A stretch of 8,516 bases of DNA from an uncultured Sphingomonadales bacterium (GCA_903911985.1 CAIWFP010000086.1:1-8516); one strand, 5' to 3'; shown: positions 1 to 6,484, counted from the first letter of the stretch. Program-made: numbers and translations. The notes: generated by a model from the sequence alone, not told the origin.

Positions 1-29
1 ATCCTGAAACTCTGACAACCCAACCAAAA

Positions 30-530
30 TCAGAACGGGATATCGTCGTCCAGATCGTCCGCGAAGCCGCCGCTTGAGTTACCACCCGCGCCGCCGCCGG
101 AGGTCTTGCCCCAGCTATCACCGCCGCCGGAACCACCAGAACCACCGCCAAAGCCGCCACCCGCGCCACCACCCGCTCCGGGCGCGCCGTCAAGCATGGT
201 CAGCACGCCGCCCACACCCACGTTCACCTCGGTGGAATAGCGGTCATTGCCGCTCTGGTCCTGCCACTTGCGGGTGCGAAGCTGGCCCTCGATATAGACC
301 TTGCTGCCCTTGCGCAGAAACCGCTCGGCCACGCCGACCAGACCGTCGGAATTCAGCACGACCGTGTGCCACTCCGTGCGTTCCTTGCGCTCCCCGGTGT
401 TCTTGTCCTTCCAGTTCTCGCTGGTGGCGATGCGCAGGTTGCAGATGCGCCCGCCGTTCTGGAACGACTTGACCTCGGGGTCCGCGCCCAGATTACCCAC
501 GAGAATGACCTTGTTGACGCTGCCTGCCAT
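30..530 (-). CDS. ssb: Single-stranded DNA-binding protein
   Basis: This 166-residue protein coats single-stranded DNA during replication, recombination and repair and recruits partner enzymes. Residues 1 to about 113 form the OB-fold, with the typical opening MAGSVNKVILVGNLGADPEV, the segment TEWHTVVL near residues 52-59, the GSKVYIEGQLRTRKW strand at about 75-89 and a closing LTMLDG. Residues 115-156 are a Gly/Ser-rich flexible linker. The last nine residues, DDLDDDIPF, are the classic acidic tip that binds SSB partners, so the gene is complete. The ATG at 530 is preceded by a GAGGG Shine-Dalgarno 10 bases away. It lies 112 bp downstream of feoB on the same strand with a hairpin between them, so it is probably its own transcription unit. 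Length and tail are normal for the family. Confidence 0.98.
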   Translation of the reverse strand: MAGSVNKVILVGNLGADPEVKSFQNGGRICNLRIATSENWKDKNTGERKERTEWHTVVLNSDGLVGVAERFLRKGSKVYIEGQLRTRKWQDQSGNDRYSTEVNVGVGGVLTMLDGAPGAGGGAGGGFGGGSGGSGGGDSWGKTSGGGAGGNSSGGFADDLDDDIPF

Positions 531-540
531 CGAATCGCTA

Positions 541-545
541 CCCTC
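541..545 (-). promoter_or_regulatory. Ribosome binding site of ssb
   Basis: On the minus strand this reads GAGGG, 10 bases before the ssb ATG. It supports the start chosen for ssb. Confidence 0.6.
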
Positions 546-564
546 TTTGCCTGATGCGCAAAAG

Positions 565-588
565 CGGGGCCTATCGAACTTGGCCCCG
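565..588 (-). terminator. Terminator-like hairpin between feoB and ssb
   Basis: On the minus strand CGGGGCC (588-582) pairs perfectly with GGCCCCG (571-565) around a 10-base loop. A cytosine and then TTTT (563-560) follow. The 7-bp all-G/C stem with a short T-run looks like a weak intrinsic terminator for the feoAB transcript. The T-run is short, and the hairpin ends only about 35 bases before the ssb ATG, so it could instead lie in the ssb leader or promoter region. Confidence 0.45.
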
Positions 589-642
589 TCCCGCCAGATT
601 GGGCGCGACCACTATCCCCCGCCAAGCGGCGATCAGCGCGGG

Positions 643-2562
643 CTATAGTCCCGCCGCTCTGGCCAGCCAGAAGGTGGCGCCCGCCGCCGCATAGGCCAGC
701 ACGAACATATAGCCCAGCATGAACATCGGCCATTTCCAGCCGTTGGTCTCGCGGCGGGTGACGGCGATGGTGCTCATGCATTGCGGCGCAAAAACGAACC
801 AGGCGAGAAAGGCCAGCGCCATCGGCAGGGTCCAGTGGCGTTTGAGCTGATCGACCAGCGCATGGCTGGTCGTCGCCTCATTGGCGCCCCCCTCGCTTCC
901 GGCGCCCACGGCATAGGTCGTCGCCAGCGAGCTGACCGAAACCTCGCGCGCGGCCATCGCCGGGATGAGCGCGAGGGCAATATCGCGGTTGAAGCCGATC
1001 GGCTTCACCACCACCGCCAGGCCGTTGGCGATATGCCCGGCAATGGAGGCGTCGATCTGATCCCTGCCATGCTCGGCGCGCGGAAAATTGAGCAGCAGCC
1101 ACAGGATCACCGTCACCTGAAAGATGATGGTGCCCGCCCGCCGCAAAAAGATCCACGCGCGCTGCCACAGGCCAATGGCCAGATCCTTGACGCGCGGCAG
1201 CTGATATTTGGGCAGCTCCATGATGAAACCGCTCGCCGCGCCCTTGGTGAGGCTGCCGCGCAGCAGCATCGCCACCACCATCGCCCCGACAATGCCCGAT
1301 AGATAGAGGACAAACAGCACCAGCCCCTGCAGGCCGATCAGGCCCAGAACCGGCCCTGTGCCCACCGCGCGATGCGGAATGAAGGCGGCGATAATCACCG
1401 CATAGACCGGAAGCCTGGCCGAGCAGGTCATCAGCGGCGCGATCAGGATGGTGGTCAGCCGGTCTTTCGGGTCGGTGATGGAACGCGTCGCCATAATGCC
1501 CGGCACCGCGCAGGCGAAGCTGGAGAGCAGCGGGATGAAGCTGCGCCCCGACAGGCCGACGCTGGCCATCATCCGGTCCATCAGAAAGGCCGCCCGCGCC
1601 ATATAGCCCGATGCCTCAAGGCTGAGGATGAAGAAGAACAGAATGATGATCTGCGGCAGGAACACCACCACACTGCCGACGCCCGCCAGCACGCCATCCG
1701 TCAGCAGATCGCGGCCCAGCCCGGGCGCCATATGCGCCCGCACGCTGGCAGAGATAAAATCGACCCCGGCCTGCAAGGCGTCGGCAAAGGGCTTGGCCCC
1801 GGAAAATACCGCCTGAAACACCACGAACAACAGCGCGAACAGCACGATCGGTCCGGCCCATGGGTGCAACAGCACGCCATCCAGCCGCGAATAAACCCGG
1901 TGGCGCGTGGTTTCTGAGATGATCGTTGCCTCGGCGATGGCGCGTGCCTCCATCCGCCGCTCGGCCATGTCGAGATGGGCGCGGGGGTGTGAGGCGCCGA
2001 GTGCCATCGCCCTGCCCTCGGCCGCCTCGATCGCGGCGGCCAGCTCGGCCAGCCCCTGCCGTCGCACCGCGATGGTGGGAATGACCGGCACGCCCAGCGC
2101 CTGAGCCAGGGCATCGGCATCCAGCACAAGCCCGTCACGCGTGGCCAGATCGACCATGTTGAGCGCCACCACCGTTGGCCGGCCCAGCGCAAGGATTTCC
2201 TGCGCGAAGACCAGATGCTGCTCCAGATTGCTGGCATCCAGCACCACCACCAGCACCTCTGGTGCCGGCTCGCCGGGGAATTCGCCCATCACGACGGAAC
2301 GGGTCACTTCCTCGTCCGGGCTGGTGGGATGGAGACTGTAGCTGCCGGGCAGGTCGGTCAATTCCACCGTCTCGCCCGAGGGCAGCAAAAGGCGCCCAGC
2401 CTTGCGCTCCACCGTAACGCCGGCGTAATTGGCGATCTTCTGGCGGGCGCCGGTGAGCGCGTTGAACAGCGCGCTTTTGCCCGCATTGGGGTTGCCGACA
2501 AGGGCGGCGGTGCGCAGAGCCGGGCGCGCGGTTATGGGGCTTTCGGCCAAAAGTTGCGTCAT
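643..2562 (-). CDS. feoB: Ferrous iron transport protein B
   Basis: FeoB is the inner-membrane Fe(II) permease with a cytoplasmic G domain. In this 639-residue protein the G domain shows G1 GNPNAGKS at 23-30, the switch region around NYAGVTVE (45-52), G3 DLPG at 70-73 and G4 NMVD at 135-138. A helical spacer runs to about 230, and several membrane helices follow from about 237. The conserved gate segments are present: LPQIIILFFF (302-311), CAVPGIMATR (351-360) with Cys351, the TC motif with Cys380, MELPKYQLPR (448-457) and MAAREVSVSSLATTY (536-550). It is shorter than the E. coli protein (about 770 residues), as in many compact FeoBs. Its ATG overlaps the feoA stop by 4 bp, and a GGAGG site lies 10 bases upstream inside feoA. 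No feoC follows. Confidence 0.97.
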   Translation of the reverse strand: MTQLLAESPITARPALRTAALVGNPNAGKSALFNALTGARQKIANYAGVTVERKAGRLLLPSGETVELTDLPGSYSLHPTSPDEEVTRSVVMGEFPGEPAPEVLVVVLDASNLEQHLVFAQEILALGRPTVVALNMVDLATRDGLVLDADALAQALGVPVIPTIAVRRQGLAELAAAIEAAEGRAMALGASHPRAHLDMAERRMEARAIAEATIISETTRHRVYSRLDGVLLHPWAGPIVLFALLFVVFQAVFSGAKPFADALQAGVDFISASVRAHMAPGLGRDLLTDGVLAGVGSVVVFLPQIIILFFFILSLEASGYMARAAFLMDRMMASVGLSGRSFIPLLSSFACAVPGIMATRSITDPKDRLTTILIAPLMTCSARLPVYAVIIAAFIPHRAVGTGPVLGLIGLQGLVLFVLYLSGIVGAMVVAMLLRGSLTKGAASGFIMELPKYQLPRVKDLAIGLWQRAWIFLRRAGTIIFQVTVILWLLLNFPRAEHGRDQIDASIAGHIANGLAVVVKPIGFNRDIALALIPAMAAREVSVSSLATTYAVGAGSEGGANEATTSHALVDQLKRHWTLPMALAFLAWFVFAPQCMSTIAVTRRETNGWKWPMFMLGYMFVLAYAAAGATFWLARAAGL

Positions 2563-2873
2563 GGTGAAACCGCCTCCACTGGCCCAGACTCCACTGGCCC
2601 CGGCTCCACGGTCATCGCCCGGGCATGGGCCCGGCGCAGTGCCACGGTCATCCGGCCCACGGTGAGGGCCAGCGGATCCCGCCCGCCAAACACCCCGCGG
2701 TGGGCAAGCGTCACGGTTGCTCCCACATCGATGCCCAGCGCCCGGAGACGGCGGCCCTCATCCTCCGCCAGCACCGTCCAATCGACCGCCGCAATGCGCG
2801 CGGTCTGACCACATCGTAACGTATCAAGGCTTGGGAAGACGGAGGTTCCCGGCGTGGTCGCGGCGTCATTCAT
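2559..2873 (-). CDS. feoA: Ferrous iron transport protein A (FeoA domain)
   Basis: This 104-residue protein is the small SH3-like cytoplasmic partner of FeoB. The FeoA fold spans about residues 16-90: LDTLRCGQTARIAAV, then RRLRALGIDVGATVTL (41-56), then the GGRDPLAL and GRMTVALRRAHARAMTV segments (63-89) that match the family's GDP.a / ..iALR..eA..I.V pattern. An unusual Pro/Glu-rich tail (GPVES GPVEA) follows. I chose the ATG at 2873. The frame stays open to a TTG at 2954, but the added residues resemble nothing in FeoA and would place the Fur-like palindrome inside the gene. No clear Shine-Dalgarno precedes 2873, which leaves some doubt. The stop overlaps the feoB start by 4 bp. The operon is likely iron-regulated. 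Confidence 0.92.
   Translation of the reverse strand: MNDAATTPGTSVFPSLDTLRCGQTARIAAVDWTVLAEDEGRRLRALGIDVGATVTLAHRGVFGGRDPLALTVGRMTVALRRAHARAMTVEPGPVESGPVEAVSP
2573..2577 (-). promoter_or_regulatory. Ribosome binding site of feoB inside feoA
   Basis: Minus-strand GGAGG lies 10 bases before the feoB ATG at 2562, within the last codons of feoA. It fixes the feoB start and allows coupled translation of feoA and feoB. Confidence 0.7.
2574..2609 (-). repeat. Short 15-bp-period tandem repeat at the 3' end of feoA
   Basis: The 12-mer CTCCACTGGCCC (plus strand) occurs at 2574-2585 and again at 2589-2600, and CTCCAC recurs in phase at 2604-2609. It is in frame and encodes repeated GPVE units in the FeoA tail. 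The copy nearest feoB contains the GGAGG ribosome binding site. Confidence 0.7.
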
Positions 2874-2901
2874 GCCGGGAGACTGCCAAACCCCGGACGT
2901 A

Positions 2902-2920
2902 ATTGCAATAGATTCGCAAT
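2902..2920 (-). promoter_or_regulatory. Putative Fur-type operator upstream of feoA
   Basis: On the minus strand this is ATTGCGAATCTATTGCAAT, a 19-bp imperfect palindrome with perfect 5-base ends (ATTGC/GCAAT) and 12 of 19 positions self-complementary. It also reads as a direct repeat, TATTGCGA then TATTGCAA, 11 bases apart. The site is A/T-rich in a G/C-rich background and lies 29-47 bases before the feoA ATG. Its size and position suit an alphaproteobacterial Fur box at an iron-uptake promoter. I did not assign -35 and -10 hexamers because none is convincing. Confidence 0.55.
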
Positions 2921-2968
2921 AACAACTTTCCCACCCCAATCCTTGCGTTCCCAAACCCCGCCCGCGCT

Positions 2969-2987
2969 GCCCGCCTGAACTGCGGGC
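2969..2987 (-). terminator. Hairpin after the COQ9 gene, possible terminator
   Basis: GCCCGC (2969-2974) pairs with GCGGGC (2982-2987) around a 7-base loop, 18 bases past the COQ9 stop codon. No T-run follows on the minus strand, so any intrinsic termination would be weak. It may only protect the 3' end or be chance in G/C-rich DNA. Confidence 0.3.
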
Positions 2988-3004
2988 CTGCCGGGAGGAA
3001 GGCG

Positions 3005-3673
3005 CTAACTCACCGGATATCGCAGCCGCCCCAGAAACCGCGCCGGGCTGAAATGGTGGCGATTGTCGCCCAACAACTGTGCCTTGGCCTTTTCAAACCG
3101 CATCACGCCGTCAATCCGCCGATCGAGGAAGGCCAGTGTTTCGGCCTTGCCCTCGCTGGTGTCACCGGCAAACACCGACAGGGTGGCCGCATAAAGTCCG
3201 CCAAGCGTGGCCCGCTTGGTATAATGATTGTAATCGGCCGCCGCGTCCCCTGCCAGCCGCCACATGGCATCGGCACTGGCCCAGCCCATTCGCGCCGATC
3301 GAGCCAGATTGCGCGGTAGCGCCATAATCGCCAAGGCCCGGCGCAGCGCCTCTTCCCGGCCCGCGATGGCATCAAGCCGCGCCACCACCAGACGGCGGAT
3401 GCGCTTGCGCACCGACAGTCCCGCAAGCTCCGCCGCGGGCACCGCCGCCACCATTGCCGTATCGACATGCGCGATCCACGCGGCGATCATCGCCATCGCC
3501 TTCCCGCCATCAAAGGCCAGCAGGGCCAGATCGGGCGAAATGCCCAGATCCCGCCCGGAATCCAGCGCCGCATTCCGCACCGCATCCGCGCTCCAGCCGT
3601 CAAATGCGGCGGCCTCGGCAATGGCCGGGGCCAGCGCCTGCCGAATGGCCTCCAGAGAAGCCGCCCCACTCAC
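3005..3673 (-). CDS. COQ9-family ubiquinone biosynthesis protein
   Basis: COQ9 proteins are lipid-binding, TetR-like helical proteins needed for ubiquinone synthesis; in mitochondria COQ9 assists the COQ7 hydroxylase. This 222-residue all-helical protein begins with a TetR-like segment (A..AAFDGWSADAVRNAA, about 20-36). It carries the family signature DYNHYTKRATLGGLYAATL at 147-165, followed by DTSEGKAETLAFLDRRI (171-187) and an amphipathic C-terminal helix. That part of COQ9 binds membrane lipid. The start codon is GTG at 3673, and it overlaps the stop of the ankyrin gene as GTGA. No strong Shine-Dalgarno is visible, so translation probably depends on coupling. There is no signal peptide, so it should act at the cytoplasmic face of the membrane. 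No other ubi/coq gene is in the window. Confidence 0.9.
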   Translation of the reverse strand: MSGAASLEAIRQALAPAIAEAAAFDGWSADAVRNAALDSGRDLGISPDLALLAFDGGKAMAMIAAWIAHVDTAMVAAVPAAELAGLSVRKRIRRLVVARLDAIAGREEALRRALAIMALPRNLARSARMGWASADAMWRLAGDAAADYNHYTKRATLGGLYAATLSVFAGDTSEGKAETLAFLDRRIDGVMRFEKAKAQLLGDNRHHFSPARFLGRLRYPVS

Positions 3674-4296
3674 AGCTTGGGGCCGTAGGTGACGGTGCCG
3701 ACATTGCCCTTGGTCTGGCTCGCGCTCTCGATCACCGTGATCAGACTGTTGTTCTTGCCGCCCAGCATGGCGTAATCGCGCGCGGACCGACCGGAATTAT
3801 CGGCGCGATCAGGGTTGGCCCCACCGGCCAGCAACACCCGCATCATCGCCAGATCGCGCCGATGCACAGCCGCGATCAGGGGCGTTTCACCCGTGGACGA
3901 AGGCTCGTCCACCCGGGCGCCATATTTGAGCAGAACGTCGATCCCCTCGACAAAGCCGAAGTTCGAAGCCACCTCCAGCGGGGTATCGCCATGGCCGTCG
4001 CGCGCGTTGGCATCGGCGCCCTTGGCCAGCAGGAACTCCATCCATTCCTTGTCGCGCCGGGCGGTCACGATGTGCAGCGCCGTTTGCCCGTTCGATGAAT
4101 CGCGGGTGTTGACGACGTTCACGCTGGTGTCGTTCAGCGCATCGAGCACGGTCTGCCCTTCCTTGTCGCGCACGGCCTGCAGGAATTTATAGCTGGCGGT
4201 AAACTGGGCCATCGCCGCGCCGGGCAGCACCAAAGCGCCCATCAACGCGCCGGCGACGACCGGCAGCATAACGCGAGACCAAAGCCTGAACTTCAC
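3670..4296 (-). CDS. Secreted ankyrin-repeat protein
   Basis: This 208-residue protein has an Sec signal peptide: basic MKFRLWSR, a hydrophobic stretch at about 10-28, and an AMA-Q cleavage site after residue 30. The mature part is made of ankyrin repeats. The clearest are at about 69-101 (NGQTALHIVTAR...LLAKGADANA), 102-134 (HGDTPLEVAS...LLKYGARVDE), 135-167 (TGETPLIAAV...LLAGGANPDR) and a degenerate one at 168-193. A less regular repeat may precede them at about 36-68. It is probably a periplasmic protein-binding scaffold; the partner is unknown. The start is GTG at 4296, with AAAGGA 7 bases upstream. It is the first gene of the leftward block and overlaps the COQ9 gene by 4 bp. Ankyrin repeats are generic, so no specific function can be given. 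Confidence 0.9.
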   Translation of the reverse strand: MKFRLWSRVMLPVVAGALMGALVLPGAAMAQFTASYKFLQAVRDKEGQTVLDALNDTSVNVVNTRDSSNGQTALHIVTARRDKEWMEFLLAKGADANARDGHGDTPLEVASNFGFVEGIDVLLKYGARVDEPSSTGETPLIAAVHRRDLAMMRVLLAGGANPDRADNSGRSARDYAMLGGKNNSLITVIESASQTKGNVGTVTYGPKL

Positions 4297-4426
4297 CGCT
4301 CAATCCTTTCCATGCCGGGCACCTTGCGTGATAGGGAAATCAGCCGGGGTGCTCCAGATCCATATGACCGTATCGCGTGGCCGCGTGGCCCGTTATCACA
4401 GCTTGCCAGCCGCGCCTTAGCAGAGC
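4297..4426. promoter_or_regulatory. Divergent promoter region
   Basis: This 130-bp gap separates the leftward ankyrin/COQ9 genes from the rightward SCO block, so it must hold promoters for both unless they lie further inside. I could not pick -35/-10 pairs with confidence on either strand. A small tandem CGCGTGGC repeat and a CATATG palindrome are visible, but neither is compelling as an operator. Confidence 0.4.
4304..4309 (-). promoter_or_regulatory. Ribosome binding site of the ankyrin gene
   Basis: Minus-strand AAAGGA lies 7 bases before the GTG at 4296. It is the main reason for accepting a GTG start there. Confidence 0.65.
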
Positions 4427-5125
4427 ATGAACCGCCGCGCCATGATCAAGCAGCATCGCTCCCTCGCCGCCCATTCGACCGTCCGCCTCCGCCTGCCCGC
4501 GCGGGCGGTTCGGCTGGCCTGCGCGATGCTGGTTACGGCTGCGCTGGGCGGCTGTGGCCCCGGGCATCAGGCCGACCAGCCCGACATGGCGCAGGCGCCG
4601 CTGGCCGGCGCCGCCATCGGCGGGCCCTTCACGCTGGTGGACAAGGATGGCCATAGCCTGCGCTGGAGCGATTTTGCCGGCTCCTATCGCATCGTCTATT
4701 TTGGCTACACCTTCTGCCCCGATGCCTGCCCCACGGACATCGGCGTGACGATGCGCGGGCTGGCGATCTTCGCCAGGGCCCACCCCGAGCTGGCTGATCA
4801 GATCCGCCCGATGTTCATCACCATAGACCCCTCGCGCGACACGCCCAGCGTCGTCGGCCAGTTTGCCGCCGCCTTTTCGCCGCCCGGCTTCCGGCCCCGC
4901 CTCATCGGCCTCACCGGCACACCCGCGCAAGTGGACCAGGCCGCCAAGGCCTTCGCCGTTTACTACACCCGGGGCAAAACCACGCCCGGCGGCTATCTGA
5001 TGGACCACAGCCGCATTGCCTACCTCATGGGCCGCGGCGGCGAGCCAATCGAGATGTTGCCGGTGGAACAGGGCGACAAGGCCGTGGCGGCGGATCTGGA
5101 AAAATGGGTGCGCCCGGCGCCATGA
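4427..5125 (+). CDS. SCO1/SenC-family lipoprotein (copper/thiol redox protein)
   Basis: SCO proteins are membrane-anchored thioredoxin-fold proteins that deliver copper to, or reduce, the CuA site of cytochrome c oxidase. Here Cys97 and Cys101 in FCPDACPTDIG form the CxxxC copper/redox pair, and His194 in MDHSRIAYLMG is the third copper ligand. FITIDPSRDTP (130-140) is also a family hallmark. The N-terminus has a basic region, a hydrophobic stretch (about 28-40) and a lipobox LGGC with Cys43, so the mature form is probably a lipoprotein facing the periplasm. The ATG at 4427 has no strong ribosome binding site; an ATG at 4442 is a possible alternative. It heads the rightward block, and its stop overlaps the next gene as ATGA. 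No oxidase subunit genes are nearby, so its client is unknown. Confidence 0.94.
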   Translation: MNRRAMIKQHRSLAAHSTVRLRLPARAVRLACAMLVTAALGGCGPGHQADQPDMAQAPLAGAAIGGPFTLVDKDGHSLRWSDFAGSYRIVYFGYTFCPDACPTDIGVTMRGLAIFARAHPELADQIRPMFITIDPSRDTPSVVGQFAAAFSPPGFRPRLIGLTGTPAQVDQAAKAFAVYYTRGKTTPGGYLMDHSRIAYLMGRGGEPIEMLPVEQGDKAVAADLEKWVRPAP

Positions 5126-5598
5126 CACTTCCCGCAAAAACCGCCGGTGCCAGCCCGTTCTGGGAGCGCCCGCTCGCCAGCCTTTCGCGCGAGGAGTGGG
5201 AGGCCCTGTGCGATGGCTGCGGCAAATGCTGCCTGCACAAGGTCGAGGATGAGGACACCGGCCAAATCTATCGCACCAATGTTGCGTGCAAGCTGCTGGA
5301 CCTTTCCACCGCCCGCTGCGCCGATTATCGCAACCGCCGCGCCTATGTGCCCGATTGTGTGCGGCTTACCCCGCGTCTGGCCGGCAGCATCGGCTGGCTG
5401 CCCGACACTTGCGCCTATCGCCTGCGCGCTTCGGACAAGCCCCTGCCCGCATGGCACTATCTGGTGAGTGGCGATCGCGACAGCGTGCATCAGGCCCGCG
5501 CATCGGTGATCGGCAAGGCCATTTCCGAGACCATTGCCGGCCCGCTGGAGCAGCACATCGTCTGGCCCGGCCCCGGCGGCGGGGATGCCGATGACTGA
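5122..5598 (+). CDS. UPF0260 (YcgN-type) cysteine-cluster protein
   Basis: This 158-residue protein matches the UPF0260 family, which includes E. coli YcgN and belongs to the wider YkgJ-type CxxCxxCC group thought to bind zinc or an Fe-S cluster. The signature LCDGCGKCCLHKVEDEDTG (29-47) supplies Cys30, 33, 36 and 37. Further conserved cysteines are at 56 (TNVACKLLD), 66, 79 (VPDCVRLTP) and 97 (WLPDTCAYRL), and PLPAWHYLVSG (108-117) is also typical. The ligand has not been established and the cellular role is unknown. I chose the ATG at 5122, which overlaps the SCO stop as ATGA, over the ATG at 5104, because the shorter form matches family length and coupling. Its stop overlaps the next start as TGATG. 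Confidence 0.93.
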   Translation: MTLPAKTAGASPFWERPLASLSREEWEALCDGCGKCCLHKVEDEDTGQIYRTNVACKLLDLSTARCADYRNRRAYVPDCVRLTPRLAGSIGWLPDTCAYRLRASDKPLPAWHYLVSGDRDSVHQARASVIGKAISETIAGPLEQHIVWPGPGGGDADD

Positions 5599-6422
5599 TG
5601 GCGGCACCGTCACGGCACCGGGCCATGCTTGATTGGCTGCTGGGTGTTGGCGCGGCCCCCGCAAAGGGGCGCGATGCAGCGCGGCGCGGCGCCGGGGCCA
5701 AACCCCGGAAAGATCGCGAGGCGCCCGCCCCACCGCTGGTCACCGTCGGCGAGCACCGTCTGCCGCTGATCATCCGCCGCCTGCCGCGCGCGCGCCGGAT
5801 GACGCTGCGCCTTTCTCCGGATGGTAGCGAAGTGCGCGTTTCCATGCCGCGCTGGGGCCATGGCGCCGAGGCCCTCGCCTTTGCCCGCGCCCGCGCCGAC
5901 TGGCTGGCCGAGCAACTCGCCAGCGTCGCCCCGCGCCAATCCATAAGCCCGGGCGCCGCCCTGCCCTTTCGCGGCGCGGCGCTGGAAATTGCCCACGACC
6001 CCGCCCATCCCCGCCGCCCCCACGCGGGTGACGGCATGCTTCGAATCGGCGGCCCGGCGGAGGGGCTGGACACCCGCCTGCGCCGCTGGCTGATGGCCGA
6101 GGCCAAGGCCCTGCTGGCGCAGGATCTTGCCCATTACGCAACCCTCGCCGGCCAGCCTCGGCCCAAACTGGCCCTGTCCAACGCCCGGGCACGCTGGGGC
6201 AGCTGTTCATCCACCGGCATTGTCCGGATCAACTGGCGGCTGGTTCTGGCGCCCGACCGGGTGCGCCGCTCGGTGGTGGCCCATGAGGTGGCCCATCTCA
6301 TTCATTTCGACCATTCTGCCGATTTTCACGCCCTGCTTGCCCAATTGTTCGAAGGCGATATCGCCGAGGCCAATGGCTGGTTGAAGCGCGAAGGGCGTGG
6401 CCTCTACGCGTGGTTTGGCTGA
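5598..6422 (+). CDS. YgjP-like zinc metallopeptidase (M48/DUF45 type)
   Basis: This 274-residue protein resembles the YgjP/DUF45 group of putative zinc metallopeptidases. The zinc site is HEVAH at 229-233 (His229, catalytic Glu230, His233) with His239 in FDHSADF as the probable third ligand. WGSCSSTGIVRINWRLVLAP at 200-219 is the other family hallmark. The domain begins at about residue 50, with RRLPRARRMTLRLSPDG (60-76). Residues 1-45 are a basic, low-complexity leader, and an alternative ATG lies at 5625 (residue 10). The chosen ATG at 5598 overlaps the preceding stop as TGATG. No signal peptide or clear membrane helix is present, so it is probably cytoplasmic. The substrate is unknown. Confidence 0.9.
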   Translation: MAAPSRHRAMLDWLLGVGAAPAKGRDAARRGAGAKPRKDREAPAPPLVTVGEHRLPLIIRRLPRARRMTLRLSPDGSEVRVSMPRWGHGAEALAFARARADWLAEQLASVAPRQSISPGAALPFRGAALEIAHDPAHPRRPHAGDGMLRIGGPAEGLDTRLRRWLMAEAKALLAQDLAHYATLAGQPRPKLALSNARARWGSCSSTGIVRINWRLVLAPDRVRRSVVAHEVAHLIHFDHSADFHALLAQLFEGDIAEANGWLKREGRGLYAWFG

Positions 6423-6426
6423 GCAG

Positions 6427-6443
6427 GCCCGGCCAATCCGGGC
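6427..6443 (+). terminator. Small hairpin after the metallopeptidase gene
   Basis: GCCCGG (6427-6432) pairs with CCGGGC (6438-6443) around a 5-base loop, starting 5 bases past the metallopeptidase stop codon. There is no T-run on either strand, so its role as a terminator is uncertain. Confidence 0.3.
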
Positions 6444-6449
6444 GCCCGC

Positions 6450-6484
6450 CCAGAGGCTGAACCCACCACCGGTCCAGCCTCTGG
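6450..6484 (+). terminator. 10-bp perfect inverted repeat, possible terminator or operator
   Basis: CCAGAGGCTG (6450-6459) and CAGCCTCTGG (6475-6484) are perfect inverted copies around a 15-base loop, midway between the metallopeptidase gene and the unknown membrane gene. No T-run follows on either strand. It could be a Rho-assisted 3' end, an operator or an RNA structure in the leader of the next gene. Confidence 0.45.

Noticed and set aside
1..29. The short stretch after the ssb stop codon
   Set aside because: These 29 bases at the window edge show no gene start, hairpin or T-run that I can support.
115..200. G/C-rich triplet-like repeats in ssb that might suggest a repeat array
   Set aside because: They are Gly and Ser codons of the normal flexible linker of SSB.
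2559..2954. A longer FeoA starting at the TTG at 2954
   Set aside because: It needs a TTG start, adds 27 residues unlike FeoA, and would place the Fur-like palindrome inside coding sequence. The ATG at 2873 fits better.
4374..4391. Tandem CGCGTGGC motif in the divergent promoter gap
   Set aside because: Two 8-bp copies in G/C-rich DNA are easily due to chance, and they have no symmetry that would suggest an operator.
4340..5137. A 265-codon minus-strand frame opposite the SCO gene
   Set aside because: The plus-strand frame has the full SCO motif set. The antisense product shows no domain, and its composition is typical of a shadow frame.
5104..5598. A longer UPF0260 protein starting at the ATG at 5104
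   Set aside because: It adds six residues with no family support and a 22-bp overlap with the SCO gene. The ATG at 5122 gives the common ATGA overlap.
5020..5733. A 237-codon minus-strand frame opposite the UPF0260 gene
   Set aside because: It spans the boundaries of three well-supported plus-strand genes and has no recognisable features.
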